Positions 26,101 through 36,900 of a stretch of DNA of 64,000 nucleotides are shown one piece after another. Numbering within the stretch: position 1 is the stretch's first letter; each line of letters starts with the position of its first letter. Location: positions 310,001 through 374,000 of the forward strand of contig QLIY01000001.1 in the NCBI GenBank assembly GCA_003260075.1. The letters run 5' to 3'. The translations under genes were made by a program, and so were the position numbers. The DNA is from Phallusia mammillata (lineage: Eukaryota; Chordata; Ascidiacea; Phlebobranchia; Ascidiidae). The notes below the pieces were generated by a model. The model had not been told where the DNA came from, did no database searches, and saw nothing but the letters and a program-made list of their open reading frames with translations.

Positions 26101-26517
26101 ACGCGTGCGATTAAAAGCAAATAAACCATATGCTAGATTGGTCCATAAAATATGTTAAGTGAATCTTTAATTTTTCATGATAGCCAAGTTTCATGATAAA
26201 AGGCGGTTCAGTTAAAATGGTAGCCACTTATTACATTAAACCCCTTTAAAATGTAAACGGTTCAAGCTTGTCACATAAGTAAACTGGTTGTAGCAAGTAA
26301 AGTAGCTTATTTTGTGCATAATTGACACTGGGTACAATCTTGTTAACAGTATTAGAAGCTTGACACACACTTTCATCGTAAAATAACTGTTTTACTTCGG
26401 TTGCTGTTTGAGCCCTAAAAATTACCATTTAAAACCAAACTTACCTTTTTCAAAAGCAGGGTAGGTCAAACCTGTGCCGAGGAACAATATGAAGGATACA
26501 AAGAAAAGCAACTTCAT
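14104..26517 (-). CDS. Secreted GH36/raffinose-synthase-like (clan GH-D) glycoside hydrolase homologue
   Basis: Sixteen exons join in phase into 765 codons: 26517-26445, 25631-25467, 25076-24943, 24409-24252, 23058-22863, 21217-21070, 20508-20316, 19653-19518, 18667-18575, 18320-18177, 17663-17438, 16260-16138, 15593-15430, 14920-14772, 14351-14225, 14172-14104. The first exon encodes a signal peptide (MKLLFFVSFILFLGTGLTYP), so the product is probably secreted or lysosomal. The middle resembles a clan GH-D TIM barrel: QYDSWWY (about 327-333), PVSAHNRYWAADTTY, TYEQDWLD with candidate nucleophile Asp422, QYCMGLPRHMMQSVE, and ARVSGDY with candidate acid/base Asp486. KCCRADGLILKPSRPLT resembles the raffinose-synthase ADG...QPSRP segment. 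Substrate is not predictable; the family assignment is by motif memory only. Exon 3 needs a gttgtt donor. Exon 9 occurs twice (19160-19068 as well), apparently an allelic copy. Confidence 0.75.
16325..16661 (+). mobile_element. hAT-type MITE with expanded internal units
   Basis: Ends CAGTGGTGGGATTC and ACCCCACCACTG, with 8-bp duplications GTTATATT (16317-16324, 16662-16669). About seven tandem units of ~30 bp alternate between a CTATCACA and a CTGTTACA version. It lies in an intron of the hydrolase-like gene. Confidence 0.9.
17690..17878. mobile_element. Fold-back (palindromic) MITE
   Basis: AGTTTAATGGTGAAAATAAC at the start is the inverse of the end, and the arms remain complementary for about 90 bp (CGTAAAAAGTGAC, CAAACGTTT). 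Related sequence lies at 6360-6487, where a 29-base G-run fills the centre, and half-copies lie at 18752-18930 and 19246-19440. Confidence 0.75.
21272..22486. repeat. ~600-bp block in two copies, with tRNA-like B box
   Basis: 21272-21878 and 21889-22486 are near-identical around a C-run. Each contains CGTGGGTTCGAATCCCACCA followed by CAGGCTAGA, similar to the SINE family, and an upstream unique-looking part. They lie in intron 5 of the hydrolase-like gene. Confidence 0.65.
22491..22661 (-). mobile_element. tRNA-derived SINE
   Basis: On the minus strand it starts GCCTGTGTAGCTCAGTTG (A-box-like), followed by GGGTTCGAATCCCACT (B box), TCTAGCCTATG, GCTGATTCGGTA and GGCCTGGCGTACTAGG. A SINE head with internal pol III promoter is visible, but it does not fold as a normal tRNA of correct length. 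Related tails occur at 28450-28591 and 28793-28858. Confidence 0.65.
23155..24075. repeat. Further copies of the CCCGAA-type dispersed repeat
   Basis: Two copies around a C-run (23882-23891), plus an N at 23372 inside the first copy where about 110 bp is repeated. They lie in intron 4 of the hydrolase-like gene. Confidence 0.65.
25195..25346 (+). mobile_element. hAT-type MITE, short form
   Basis: Ends CAGTGGTGGGATTC and GAATTCCACCACTG. It has the same interior as 8641-8819. A clear 8-bp duplication is not seen. Confidence 0.8.
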
Positions 26518-26696
26518 GTTTAAACAAGAGTTTCAGCCACTCAACGAATCCCAAAAGCTCGCTGCACAAATTGCCAGCAGCAAACAACTGTAAATTTAAC
26601 GTGCTTACCCTAGCGTGACAATAGGTAAATATAGGAAAATTATTTATTTTTACTGGGGTAAAAATACTTACAAAAGTAGCTGAAAGTTTTTTGTAC

Positions 26697-26706
26697 GCTT
26701 TTTATA
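26697..26706 (-). promoter_or_regulatory. Candidate TATA box of the hydrolase-like gene
   Basis: TATAAAAAGC on the minus strand, about 180 nt upstream of the signal-peptide ATG at 26517. Position and sequence fit a core promoter, but no transcript start can be seen from sequence alone. Confidence 0.3.
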
Positions 26707-27729
26707 CAGTTCACATTTTTCAAGGTCACACAATGTGAAGAGAGCAGTTCATTGTACAAAGTCGACTTTCTTATTAATGAAAACTGTGTTTAATTTTGTT
26801 CAAGTGGCTCTCAGGGTTTTGGAGGTATTAGTGTCACCCACAAGCAGATTTAAATCAAGGCAACGAATAGAAAAAGGGACTTCCAGCTGTGTCTGACAAA
26901 AATACGGCGGACAACGATTGTAGTTATAAGAGATGCAATTCTGGCATCCAACGACAGCAGCTTGCAGACTGACTGTGACTTGAATGCAGTGCTTGTCTAC
27001 GAAAATATAGCAGTGTCACTTGTTAACCTTGGTTTATCATTGTTAGTAGAAAGATTACTTTTTACTAACAAATTATTTTGAAAGTTTCAAATTTGTGTAT
27101 AAAAGCACAATAACTGATGTTTAAATAGTTTGTTTTGCACAATAACTGATGATGTTTAAGTATGGGGCAAGTATGTACTTCGTTCAGTTTTGTAATAAAA
27201 AGAGCCCAGCTAACCTTGGAACATTATCATTTTAAACCTCAGTTTTGTAACTATAAGCAAATTAACGATCTTATGCCTTTTCATGCAGCTGAAAATATTC
27301 ATAATCTTGTCATAGTTAACCCCCCCCCCTTCGTTCAGTTTTGTAATAAAAAGAGCCCAGCTAACCTTGGAACATTAACATTTTAAACCTCAGTTTTGTA
27401 ACTATAAGCAAATTTACGATATAGTATGTCTTTTCATGCAGCTGAAAGTATTCGTAACTTGTCATAGTTTGCCCCCCCCCCTTTAAATCAAGGCAACGAA
27501 TAGAAAAAGGGACTTCCAGCTGTGTCTGATAAAAATACGGCGGACAACGATTGTAGTTAGATGAGATGCACGTCTGGTATCCAACGGCAGGGCTTGCAGA
27601 CTGACTGTTACTTGAATGCAGTGCTTGTCTGCGAAAATATAGCAGTGTCACTTGTTAACCTTGGTTTATCATTGTTAGTAGAAAGATTACTTTTTACTAA
27701 CAAATTATTTTGAAAGTTTCAAATTTGTG

Positions 27730-27737
27730 TATAAAAG
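27730..27737 (+). promoter_or_regulatory. Candidate TATA box of the carotenoid oxygenase gene
   Basis: TATAAAAG about 240 nt upstream of the ATG at 27976. The same motif occurs in the upstream duplicate copy near 27096. Core-promoter role is inferred from position only. Confidence 0.3.
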
Positions 27738-27975
27738 CACAATAACTGATGTTTAAATAGTTTGTTTTGCACAATAACTGATGATGTTTAAGTATGGGGC
27801 AAGTATGTACTTCGTTCAGTTTTGTAATAAAAAGAGCCCAGCTAACCTTGGAACATTATCATTTTAAACCTCAGTTTTGTAACTATAAGCAAATTAACGA
27901 TCTTATGCCTTTTCATGCAGCTGAAAATATTCATAATCTTGTCATAGTTAATCATTGTGACGCAATATAGCCATT

Positions 27976-29078
27976 ATGGATTGCCCAGTTACGTCATTTC
28001 CTCACGTGACCACTTTGGAGGCATCAAAGACCGTTGAATATGAAGAACCGGTTCCAGGCAAAGTTACAGGTAAGTTAAAACGTAAAGCGAGTCGTGGATT
28101 CGAATAAATTTGTCACGTTTGCATTTCAGGGGAGATTCCCAGCTGGGTGAATGGTACCTGGTACAAAAACGGACCCGGTGTGGTACATTTTCGCGAGGAA
28201 AGTGTCAAGCATTGGTTCGACGGGATGGCGCTTGCCAGAAAGTAAGTACATCTCTTAGTAATAAATATAAATGTATTTCACAGGTTAACCTTCGTTGTTT
28301 GCAGTTTTTAAAGACTGACGATGCCTGCATAGACGAAATATGCATCTAGATTTTTAAATACTTTGTGTTTACTGATTTCGAGTCAGAAGCATTTGTCTCT
28401 TCATTATTAACTCCTATAAGTGTAATTAAACTTTACAGTAGCACTTTAAACTAAGACTCCTGTCGTGGGTTCTAATCCCACCGCAGGCTAGATTTTTCTA
28501 GTCGACGTCTTGCCATGTGGTGGTGAATGCTTGGTGACCCACTGATTCGGTATAGCGCCTTCAATGGGTCTGCCGTACTGCACTTTAAACTCCCCCCCCC
28601 CCACCGAAAGCAACTTTGTTCGGCAAATGCATCCGGAGACTTTGGAGACTTTGGACAAGGTAAAATCGGATTGAAAATAAAATGGCTTTGGCGCCAAATA
28701 AACCCTAAAAAATTGTTACCTCAAATAAATTTATGGGCTGTGCAACAACAGTTAAAGTCTGTGACGTCTATTTCATAAAACTCCCCCCCCCCTGGTGAAT
28801 GCTTGGTGACCCACTGATTCGGTATAGCGCCTTCAATGGGCCTGGCGTACTGCACTTAAACTAAGTTTTAATCTGTCCCATTCACCGTAAAATGTTGTTG
28901 ATGTTGTATAAAGAACTGCAATTGTTCTATATGTCAGTAAAAGATAATTTGACATTGTATTTTGTCGCAAATTTGGCAATCTGTTTAGCCCACTTGCTTT
29001 GAGTTGCTTATACGTTAAATTGTTTGCAGGTTCTCGATCGAGGATGGCAAGGCCACGTACCTGAGTCGATTGGTGGTC

Positions 29079-29173
<95 letters not shown>

Positions 29174-32100
29174 TAGCGGAATTTTTGGAAAGTAAGTTTA
29201 AAATGTAGCTGGTAACAATTTTCGTCATTATTTTCTATTCGTAAAACTAAACAACAATCAACGGACAATTTTCAACGCCGCTTTGTTGCATTAACAACCT
29301 GACAAAACTTGTACCAACTTTTCAATATTTTTAGCTTCATTAAACCAAAGATTTAATAAACACTTTTTTTTATCGTCACCCCCCCCCCCTCTAGCGGAAT
29401 TTTTGGAAAGTAAGTTTAAAATGTAGCTGGTAACAAGTTTCGTCATTATTTTAAATTCGTAAAACTAAACAACAATCAAAGGACACGTTTCAACGCCGCT
29501 TTGTTGCATTAACAACCTGACAAAACTTGGTCGCTTTGTTACGTTACAGAGTCAAGTCCATGCTTTCGATGCCGGAGCTGACCGACAATTGTCTGATCAA
29601 TTTCCTCAACTTGGGTGGAAACATTTTCGCCATCACCGAAAGCAACTTTGTTCGGCAAATGCATCCGGAGACTTTGGAGACTCTGGACAAGGTAAAACCT
29701 GATTGAAAATAAAATGGCTTTGGCGCTAAATAAACCCTAAAAAATTGTTACCTCAAATATATTTATGGGCTGTGCAACAACATTTAAAGTCTGTGACGTC
29801 TATTTCATAAAACCATAAAAACAATCATTGAGTATTTATATTCACCAGTGAATACTAGACGAATATTTTTCAACACACCAAATTACGACTTAACACAATC
29901 AAGCTCGTGCCAATAAATATCTTCCTGCTTCATGTTTTTCTAAAAGTAACAACACAAAATCTTAATGCTTATTCAAAGTAATAATATATTTTTTAATCCC
30001 AGGTTGACTTGTCCAAGCATCTCCCTATCAACATTATGTCTTCCCATCCACTAGTTGACGCTGACGGCACAACTTACACATTCAGTAGTTCCATATTCAA
30101 CATGGGAAGAACCAAATACAATTTGGTCAAGTTCCCCACTGCTGCGCCAGGTATAAATTGTAACGGTTTTTATCTCGATTAAATGAGTTGAGTTGAGTTT
30201 ATTTCGCTTGATGAAAGCCCACATGGCGACACAATTGCGCTAAAACAATTACCAAGTCGGAAATAGCTGCGCAAAGTTGAAACGTTATGGAGAGCATAAA
30301 ACCCCCCCCCCGATTAAATGAGTTGAGTTGAGTTTATTTCGCTTGGTGAAAGCCCACATGGCGACACAATTGCGCTAAAACAATCACCAAGCGGCAAATA
30401 GCTGCGCAAAGTTGAAACTTTATGGAGAGCATAAATGTGGATGCATGGCACAATTGGTGGATTATGACTGAACGCGCTGCCGCTACACCGTATTGTAAAG
30501 CGTTATGTGACGGGGTTACAAAATCCCTGCTATTACAAATTTAACAAAGGCAATTTACCACAATTCATAGATGTCCAATGATGTAGTCATCGACTGTATT
30601 TTTCTTTGGATAAAATTCGATTTTCTTTTTCAAAAAAACGTTGTTCTGAGCATACTTCATCACAAGGTATAACGTTGAATTTTATTTGCAGGAACTTCCT
30701 TGGACGAGATCCTGTCGAAATCAGAAGCAGTTTGTAGTATCGACTCGAGTTGGAGGGTGAGTCCATCGTATCACCACAGTTTCGCAATGACGGAGAATTA
30801 CGCGGTGTTCGTGGAGATGCCACTCAAGATCGACATTCCCAAGATGGCCGTCGCCCATCTCAGACACATGTGCTACAGCGATTGTATTGAGCCCCTCCCT
30901 GACACGAAGGTAAATGCGATTACTGAGTTTTTAGCGGAGCACATGTTTGCCACAAATCACACCAAGACATAAATATATTTATTGCGATTAAACACTTAAT
31001 GCGTGAGTTGATTCCTCTCTGCTGAATAAACAACATAATACAGAAGGGAGGATTTGCTTTTTGCCCAACACAAACCTCCGTTAATCCGGACCCGTTTGGA
31101 CCAAAACGTTTGTCCAGATTAGGCGAAGATACGGATTAACTGATTTCGATTAGTTGAAGTCTTATACCACATTACAAATCATTTGTACCTCAAGTTTTGT
31201 CCGAATTAGGCGAAGATCCGGATTACCCGAATCAGGTTTGCCCCCCCCCCCCCGTTTGGACCAAAACGTTTGTCCAGATTAGGCGAAGATACGGATTACC
31301 CGAATCCGATTTAACCGAGGTGTACTGTTACAAAGCATAATTGTTTCTGTAGTCCCAGTTTTATGCAACTATTTTGTGGACTAAATCCATCAAACATGTC
31401 TTAACTAACTTACATTCAATCTTTTATTCTCCTTGGATAGACCAACATCTACTTGATCAACAAGAAAACCGGAAAACAATTCCCAGTGACTTTCACAACC
31501 GACCCCCTCATAGTTTACCACCACATCAATGCATACGAGGACGGTGACCACGTGGTTCTCGACTTGTGCTGTTACACCAAGAACGGGTTCTACGACAAAT
31601 TTATTATGGCGAATCTCGAAAAATCCCCAGTCGAGTTCGCCAAGATGTTCGAAGCACCCCCCCCCCTCGCGCCATCCGCGTGGTGATGCCGCTCGTTGAA
31701 AATACGGTGAGCAAAGGATAGCCTAATGTGCGAGCAAAAGCTGATTAATCTATATCCAGTGGTGAGATTCAAAAATTTGTTTTCAGCCGGTTCTGTTGCA
31801 AAAAGTCCATTGACAGCTACTAGTAATGCTAACCGGTTCGCTGATCGCATTCCCCCCCCCCTCGCGCCATCCGCGTGGTGATGCCGCTCGTTGAAAATAC
31901 GGTGAGCAAGGGATAATGTGCGAGCAAAAGCTGATTAATCTTAATCCAGTTGTAGGATTATAATTTTTTTATCAGCCGGTTCTTTCACAAAAGTCATATT
32001 TTTCAGCCGATTCTGTTACAAAAAGCCGGTTCTATCACAAAAGTCATATTTTTCAGCCGGTTCTGCTACAAAAAGTCAATTGACAGTACCCGGTAAAGCT

Positions 32101-35100
32101 AACCGGTTCGCTGATCTCATAAATTTCGTGAGACGGTTCTATAGAACCGGTGCGAACCGGCTGAATCCCATCAGTGTCTATATGCTGTTTAAGCTGATGT
32201 GGGTGGAAAGTTGTGTACTATACGAGATCTGATGGAAATTTTGCCTAACGTGGCAATTAGTTTTACAGCATCAACGTTATCGCGTGACTTCTAGATTAAC
32301 GTTTGTCACGCCACATGTAACTAAATATGTCACGTGACCCACAATCCAAGCAACCTAGTCACGTGACAGGAGATTACGTTTGCCACGTGACCCAGGATTT
32401 TGTACTTAGCATATCCCAACTTATTAAACCGTCCGTTTGAAAGACAATCTGATCGATATATAAGCATTTTTTTAAGTGCTATTGAGCAAAACCAACTACT
32501 TGAACCTTCGGTTGAACACACAGAGAGGTTTAAGATGATTTAAGTTACTATTTTTTTTATCGATTTTCAGTCGTCGGCCTCTGGTAACCTCATCAGTCTT
32601 CAAGGCACATCGTGCACTGCTGAAGTGGAAAAGAGCGGAGTGATTTACTGCAAACCGGAAAATATCACAACAGGAACTGAATATCCGATCGTCAACAACC
32701 AATTCACAGGGAGGAAGTACAAGTACTTCTACTCACCCGGAGGACACAAACTTCCCCCTGGAGAGATGGTAAGACGGGTTTCTTACGACTTGTTTTATAG
32801 TTGAAACAGCTTGTCATGTAGTAATGGTAATAGTAACCTGTTTGGCGCATCAGTTAGCGTGTCCTAGAAAGCCTTAAGTGCCTCATTAAATAATACCCGT
32901 AAAAAATTGACTTTTTCTTACTTTGTCTTAAGTTTTTGGTTGTAGTACGAGTCTTCAGATCGCTCCCCCCCCCCCCTCATTAAATAATACCCGTAAAAAA
33001 TTGACTTTTTCTTACTTTGTCTAACAAGTTTTTGGTTGTAGTACGAGTCTTCATTTCGCCTGTAGCATTTAATAGGTTTAATATCATGGTTGTCTTGTAA
33101 CAAGTATGTAGGTATTGTGTTATAAGAGTGTGTGACATTATCCATTTCTTTCACAGCTCGCAAAGATCGACGTTGAGAGCAAGCAGAGAGTTGCAATGTG
33201 GCAAGAGAAAGGTTGCTGGGCGAATCAACCTGTGTTTGTGAACAGACCTGGTGCCACGGATGAAGAGGATGGTAAGAAGAAAATGTTTGTAGTGAGATAA
33301 AAGTAGAATATAAACCGATTCCTTAGCACTACACAGTTGCCTGTTCGTGCCCATGAAGCTAAATTTACGAATCTTAAGTGATGGCATAATTTGCTGTTGT
33401 TTAGCCAAACTTGACAACTAATATTCTATATTGGAGGAATACATTTTTATTAGCAAATACAATGAGAATGTATAGGGAAAAAGATAAAATAAATGATAGC
33501 AAAAAAGTACAATACTGTAGGAAATTTCATAGATAAGTAAAAATACATACAACTGTTCATATTTAGTTTACCATAAACACTGTAGATATCTACCAACAAA
33601 GTATCGGTTTTTCGTAAAACATTCATCGGTATAGAGCAGCGTTTAGCCGGCAGAATAATGTGGGTTTACGTCCACTACATTGCCTTATTTATTTCTACTG
33701 GAAAACTGAATCCCTTCCGTCTCCTGCCGCTAGTGGTGTTGTAGTTGATGACGATGGAGACGAGGACTCCGTACTGCCACCTTGTGGCGCTTCTCTTGTG
33801 ATTTCTGTGGGAATTTCCAGTGACGTCGGTTTTTGATTACGATTAAGCCTGAAACAATGAAGTTACGGTCAATTGAATTCTAATATCTCAAGTGTACAGG
33901 TTTGATTTGGCCGCAAATATGCCTGTCGTATGTACAGTCTTTGTACTGTAAAAGTTGAGATAAACATAATAATTACCCTGCTTCTCCGCAGCTGTGGTGG
34001 GAATCAGGAGTAACTCTCAGATAATCTTCTTCTAACTTGGCCAGAGTTTCGACTCGGTTTCTCCGAAGTTCCTAAGTAACAAGATTTAACAGTTTCAGTT
34101 TTCAAACCAAATTTAAAACCACTATTGCTTGCTGATTCCTATTTTAATATTTTACTGGCTACGATGAAAACGGCTACCAAAACGCCTGAAACAAAAAGGT
34201 TTTCTACTACAGTTTCTTTGCCAGTAATTGCTTTTATCAAGCCATTTCTGGCGTTTCTTGGCATCTAAAAACACAAATCCTTCTGGAATGCAACATTTAA
34301 TACACACCAGCAGCTCAGCGATTCTGGCATTTCTGACTCTGCATCTTTCGTTACTTCTTGCGTAAAACTTTTCCCTTCTGTCATTAGCGAGGTCGATTCT
34401 TTTGTTGATTCTTCCTACTCCGATTTCGTGTCTTTCTCTGTCCAGCTTTTCAACCTGCTGGACGCGTTGACGATATTTTCCCACCATTGTCTTGCAGTGG
34501 GCGGTTCGTTCAGCCAATTTAGCCTGTATGTAAACGAGTAATGCGCTACCAGCAGTTTTATTATAAATAATCGACGGTTTGCCCTCTCATACAAGACGCC
34601 TTTATCGGGATAATGGCGTATCTGGAACGACAAATTTCTTATAAACCGACAAAAGCATTAAAGCGCATAACAAGTTTGCGCGGCTACCAGCACTAACGAA
34701 GTGATAAACATAGTTCAATGGTGTACTCCCCCCCCCCACGACAAATTTCTTATAAACCGACAAAAGCATTAAAGCGCATAACAAGCTTGCGCGGCTACCA
34801 GCACTAACGAAGTGATAAACATATTTTAATGGTGTACCAGCATGTATATTTTTAGATAGTTGATTGCTAAGTTAATATTTAAAATCCCGAAGTTGGGCAA
34901 TCATCCAAAAATCTAAGTCAAGTCAATTTAGCTACGAAAAAATGCTTTTTACCTTTCTCCGAACTTCGGCATTTCTTAACTTGCATTCGAGTTGTTCAGC
35001 GCTAACTTTATTATTTGTGGGCCTGGCATATGAGAGGATGTCGTATTTTGCAAGTGGAGAAATTCTCTTAGGTTCTTTCTCATTCCTGGATTGCAGGGAA

Positions 35101-36073
35101 TCCATGGTAACTTCGAACGCAAGGCCAGATTTCGCGACTCTATGCAAAAATATTTATTTCTAGTCAAAGACGTTTTTTGCTTACTTTGGTCACAAATACC
35201 TGACGTTTGCAAAGTGTTCTAACTCCTGAAAATGGCCTCTTCCAGTCTTTAAACCGACGCCAACTATCTTGAGGTCTAAAAAGAAGTATTTTAGTGATAA
35301 ATTGTTTCACATACCAGTTTTCAGCTAACCGTTGTCATCTTGGTTCAAAAACGCCGCAATTTCGTCTCTTGGAGATCTCGAATTTTCTTCTGAATTAAAA
35401 GAAGCTTCAGATTCGCCGAAAGAATCTCTCAGAATGTCACTTGGCAAATCTCGTACCCCTGTCCACTGGTATGGGTCATTTATATTCGATATACACAGCA
35501 ATTTGCATTTTTCGCTGTCTGTTAAACGGTCATCTATGTCCAAAGGATTACAGTTACAGCCAAACTTTGAACATGAGCAGTTATTTTTATCCTGTTGTCG
35601 TTCCTGCTGCCCAACGTTTTCTTGACTAACTCGTTTTGTCATTTCCAGAGGCTCTAAGTATCTTGGTAGCTTTATACGTTTCGGTTTACCCTCCATGAAT
35701 TTGTTCTCGATAAATCCAAGTATAAAAACTCCAAGATTTACCTTTCAAAATTAGTTTACTTTTCTTTGTTTTAAATTGTTTTTCATTTGCAACAATCTTT
35801 TTATCGCGTCATCAAGCTTATTGTTACTTCACAACAAAGACATAGAAATAATTACTTTAAAATTTAAAATTTACTGGTAATGGCAAAATACTTTGTTTTA
35901 AGGTTGTTTTATTTTTTGTTTTTTTAGGTATTTTGATGTCAAGCATTATTTGCGAAACGGGCAATCCATTCCTTTTGATGTTGGACGCAAAAACATTCAA
36001 GGAGGTCGCAAGGGTTCATTTTGATGCCAATATTCCCCCAGATGTCCATGGAATCTTTGTCCCTCGAAGTTAA
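27976..36073 (+). CDS. bco-like: Carotenoid cleavage oxygenase (BCO1/BCO2/RPE65 family)
   Basis: Non-haem iron enzyme family that cleaves or isomerises carotenoids and retinoids. Ten exons: 27976-28069, 28130-28241, 29030-29191, 29550-29691, 30003-30150, 30692-30909, 31441-31706, 32571-32768, 33157-33271, 35928-36073 (stop TAA 36071-36073; AATAAA at 36209-36214). The four iron-ligand histidines of the family are visible: SSHPL (codon 30045-30047), SYHHSFAMT (30775-30777), VYHHINAYEDGD (31519-31521) and VHGIFVP near the C-terminus (36050-36052). Other family blocks include WFDGMA, CYSDCIEPLP and VNRPGATDEEDG. Two artefacts damage the model. A 91-base C-run sits inside exon 3 (29081-29171). A 10-base C-run in exon 7 (31657-31666) makes the frame stop just before RAIRVVMPLVENT, which clearly belongs to the protein. 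BCO1-, BCO2- or RPE65-type specificity cannot be decided here. Confidence 0.9.
28450..28591 (+). mobile_element. tRNA-derived SINE fragment
   Basis: Has the degenerate B box GGGTTCTAATCCCACCGC, then the same body as the SINE at 22491 (CTGATTCGGTATAGCGCC, GTACTGCAC). The 5' tRNA-like half is missing. It is partly repeated at 28793-28858. Confidence 0.6.
28603..28660 (+). pseudogene. Displaced copy of the 3' end of oxygenase exon 4
   Basis: This piece, bounded by C-runs (28592-28602 and 28783-28792 after intron sequence), repeats the end of exon 4 (29635-29691, encoding ESNFVRQMHPETLETLDK) and the following intron, but lies upstream of exon 3. It is out of order and cannot be spliced into the protein. 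It is most likely an allelic fragment misplaced in assembly. Confidence 0.75.
30183..30500 (+). repeat. Dispersed SINE-like repeat in oxygenase intron 5
   Basis: Contains TTGAGTTTATTTCGCTTG, CACATGGCGACACAATTGCG and ATTATGACTGAACGCGCTGC. Parts recur at 59835-59905 and about 17338-17385. It is present twice around a C-run (30302-30311). Confidence 0.55.
31073..31328 (+). mobile_element. Mariner/pogo-like MITE, interrupted by a C-run
   Basis: Starts AACCTCCGTTAATCCGGAC and ends CGAGGTGTACTGT, with part of the interior repeated after the C-run (31241-31253). It lies in intron 6 of the oxygenase gene. Confidence 0.65.
31757..32176 (+). mobile_element. hAT-type MITE, two allelic copies split by a C-run
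   Basis: A first copy (31757-31851) is cut by the C-run at 31852. After the repeated end of oxygenase exon 7, the element restarts at 31947 and ends at 32176. Flanks TCTATATC and TCTATATG support one original insertion. Confidence 0.75.
33695..35696 (-). CDS. stmn-like: Stathmin-like protein, nested in an intron of the oxygenase gene
   Basis: Six exons with consistent phases give 364 codons: 35696-35330, 35275-35200, 35139-34953, 34523-34308, 34071-33977, 33848-33695. An AATAAA on the minus strand follows directly (about 33687-33692). Stathmins bind tubulin dimers and promote microtubule disassembly. The call rests on the start of the domain, VAKSGLAFEVTMDS (about 149-162), compared with the family SGQAFEL, followed by a long charged helix including LECKLRNAEVRRK, KLAERTAHCKTMVGKYRQRV and ELRRNRVETLAKLEEDY (about 198-305), in the same order as the stathmin EAAEERRK and EVRKNKE segments. 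A 147-residue N-terminal extension has a cysteine cluster (CSCSKFGCNCN), possibly comparable to palmitoylated leaders of neuronal stathmins, and the tail is Ser/Thr-rich. The protein is divergent. All exons lie between oxygenase exons 9 and 10, on the opposite strand. Confidence 0.65.
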
Positions 36074-36240
36074 ATCACTTTTTGTAATAACTGACCATTA
36101 TATGTTGTGTACTGCCAATCTAGTACTGTGAGACAGTTGTACTTTGCTTTCTGTACTCGAAATAGCTTATCATTGTGCTTCGCGTCTTGTATTTCATTAA
36201 AAATGGTAAATAAAATCACCATGTTACATTTGATCAAGGT

Positions 36241-36610
36241 TTGAAGTCAAATGGTGGTAAGTGTACTCAGGGAGCTTGTGCGTATGTCCAGACACATAAA
36301 AATCCATGCTGCACATAAACTGGTGTGTGGCCACAGCATGTACATCTAATGTTGCTCACAGTGGTCCTCAGTGTTCTCAGGGAGCTGGTATGTATGCCCA
36401 GGCACATAAAAATCCATGCTGCACATAAACTGGTGCGTGACCACAGCGTCCACATCTAATGTTGATCACAGTGGTCCTCAGTGTTCTCAGGGAGCTTGTG
36501 CGTATGCCCAGACACATAAAAATCCATGCTGCACATAAACTGGTGTGTGACCACAGCGTGCACAACTAATGTTGATCACAGTGGTCCTCAGTGTCCTCAG
36601 GGAGCTTGTG
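36241..36610 (+). repeat. 110-bp minisatellite, first block (about 3.3 units)
   Basis: Tandem units of about 110 bp, each containing ATAAAAATCCATGCTGCACA, a GGTGTGTGRCCACAGCGTGC-like segment and GTGGTCCTCAGTGTTCTCAG. Units differ by a few substitutions. The block ends in a unique flank (36611-36900) that recurs after the second block. Confidence 0.9.
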
Positions 36611-36900
36611 TGTATGCCTGACACAAGAGAGGCATTTGAGGAGACTACCATAAAACAGATAACGGTTAGAGATGTCTTTAATGCGTACAAATCCACCACT
36701 AAGAGATCGCGGCCCCTAGACCCTAGAAGGTATTTTGAAGAAACGCCCAAAAAATCTGTTATCTCTTGCGGGTGAGTTGAAACATAACATCCTGCGTCTC
36801 AAACAATTGATTAACAATGACAGCACGATAACTAGGAGGTAGCAATAAAAGCAAGTGTATTTCGTGTATCAGTTTAAAAAGATAGATAAATCTTCTAGCT

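Larger units (their letters stand above)
26518..27975. other. Divergent intergenic/promoter region with duplicated block
   Basis: Separates the minus-strand hydrolase-like gene from the plus-strand carotenoid oxygenase gene, so it probably holds both promoters. About 600 bp is present twice (26850-27470 against 27482-27950), with an extra part-copy (27330-27471). The junctions are C-runs at 27320-27329 and 27472-27481, so the duplication is probably allelic sequence placed end to end. No coding region is supported. Confidence 0.55.
21879..34737 (-). repeat. C-run junction block 2 (15 runs, all C)
   Basis: Runs at 21879, 23882, 24807, 27320, 27472, 28592, 28783, 29081 (91 C), 29379, 30302, 31241, 31657, 31852, 32965 and 34728. 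Copy pairs include 21272-21878 and 21889-22486, 24618-24806 and 24817-25005, 30178-30301 and 30312-30436, 32871-32964 and 32977-33060, 34620-34727 and 34738-34835. The architecture is that of block 1 with the complementary base. Confidence 0.8.

Noticed and set aside
28833-29228. 131-codon minus-strand frame with a long glycine stretch
   Set aside because: The glycine stretch is only the 91-base C-run read on the other strand, inside an oxygenase exon.
31441-31686. Oxygenase exon 7 as a premature C-terminus (LAPSAW-stop)
   Set aside because: The next bases in another frame encode the expected family segment RVVMPLVENT with a good donor; the C-run causes the shift.
35332-35625. Plus-strand 97-codon frame over the stathmin-like first exon
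   Set aside because: It is the antisense shadow of the minus-strand exon, which has consistent splicing and a family match further on.
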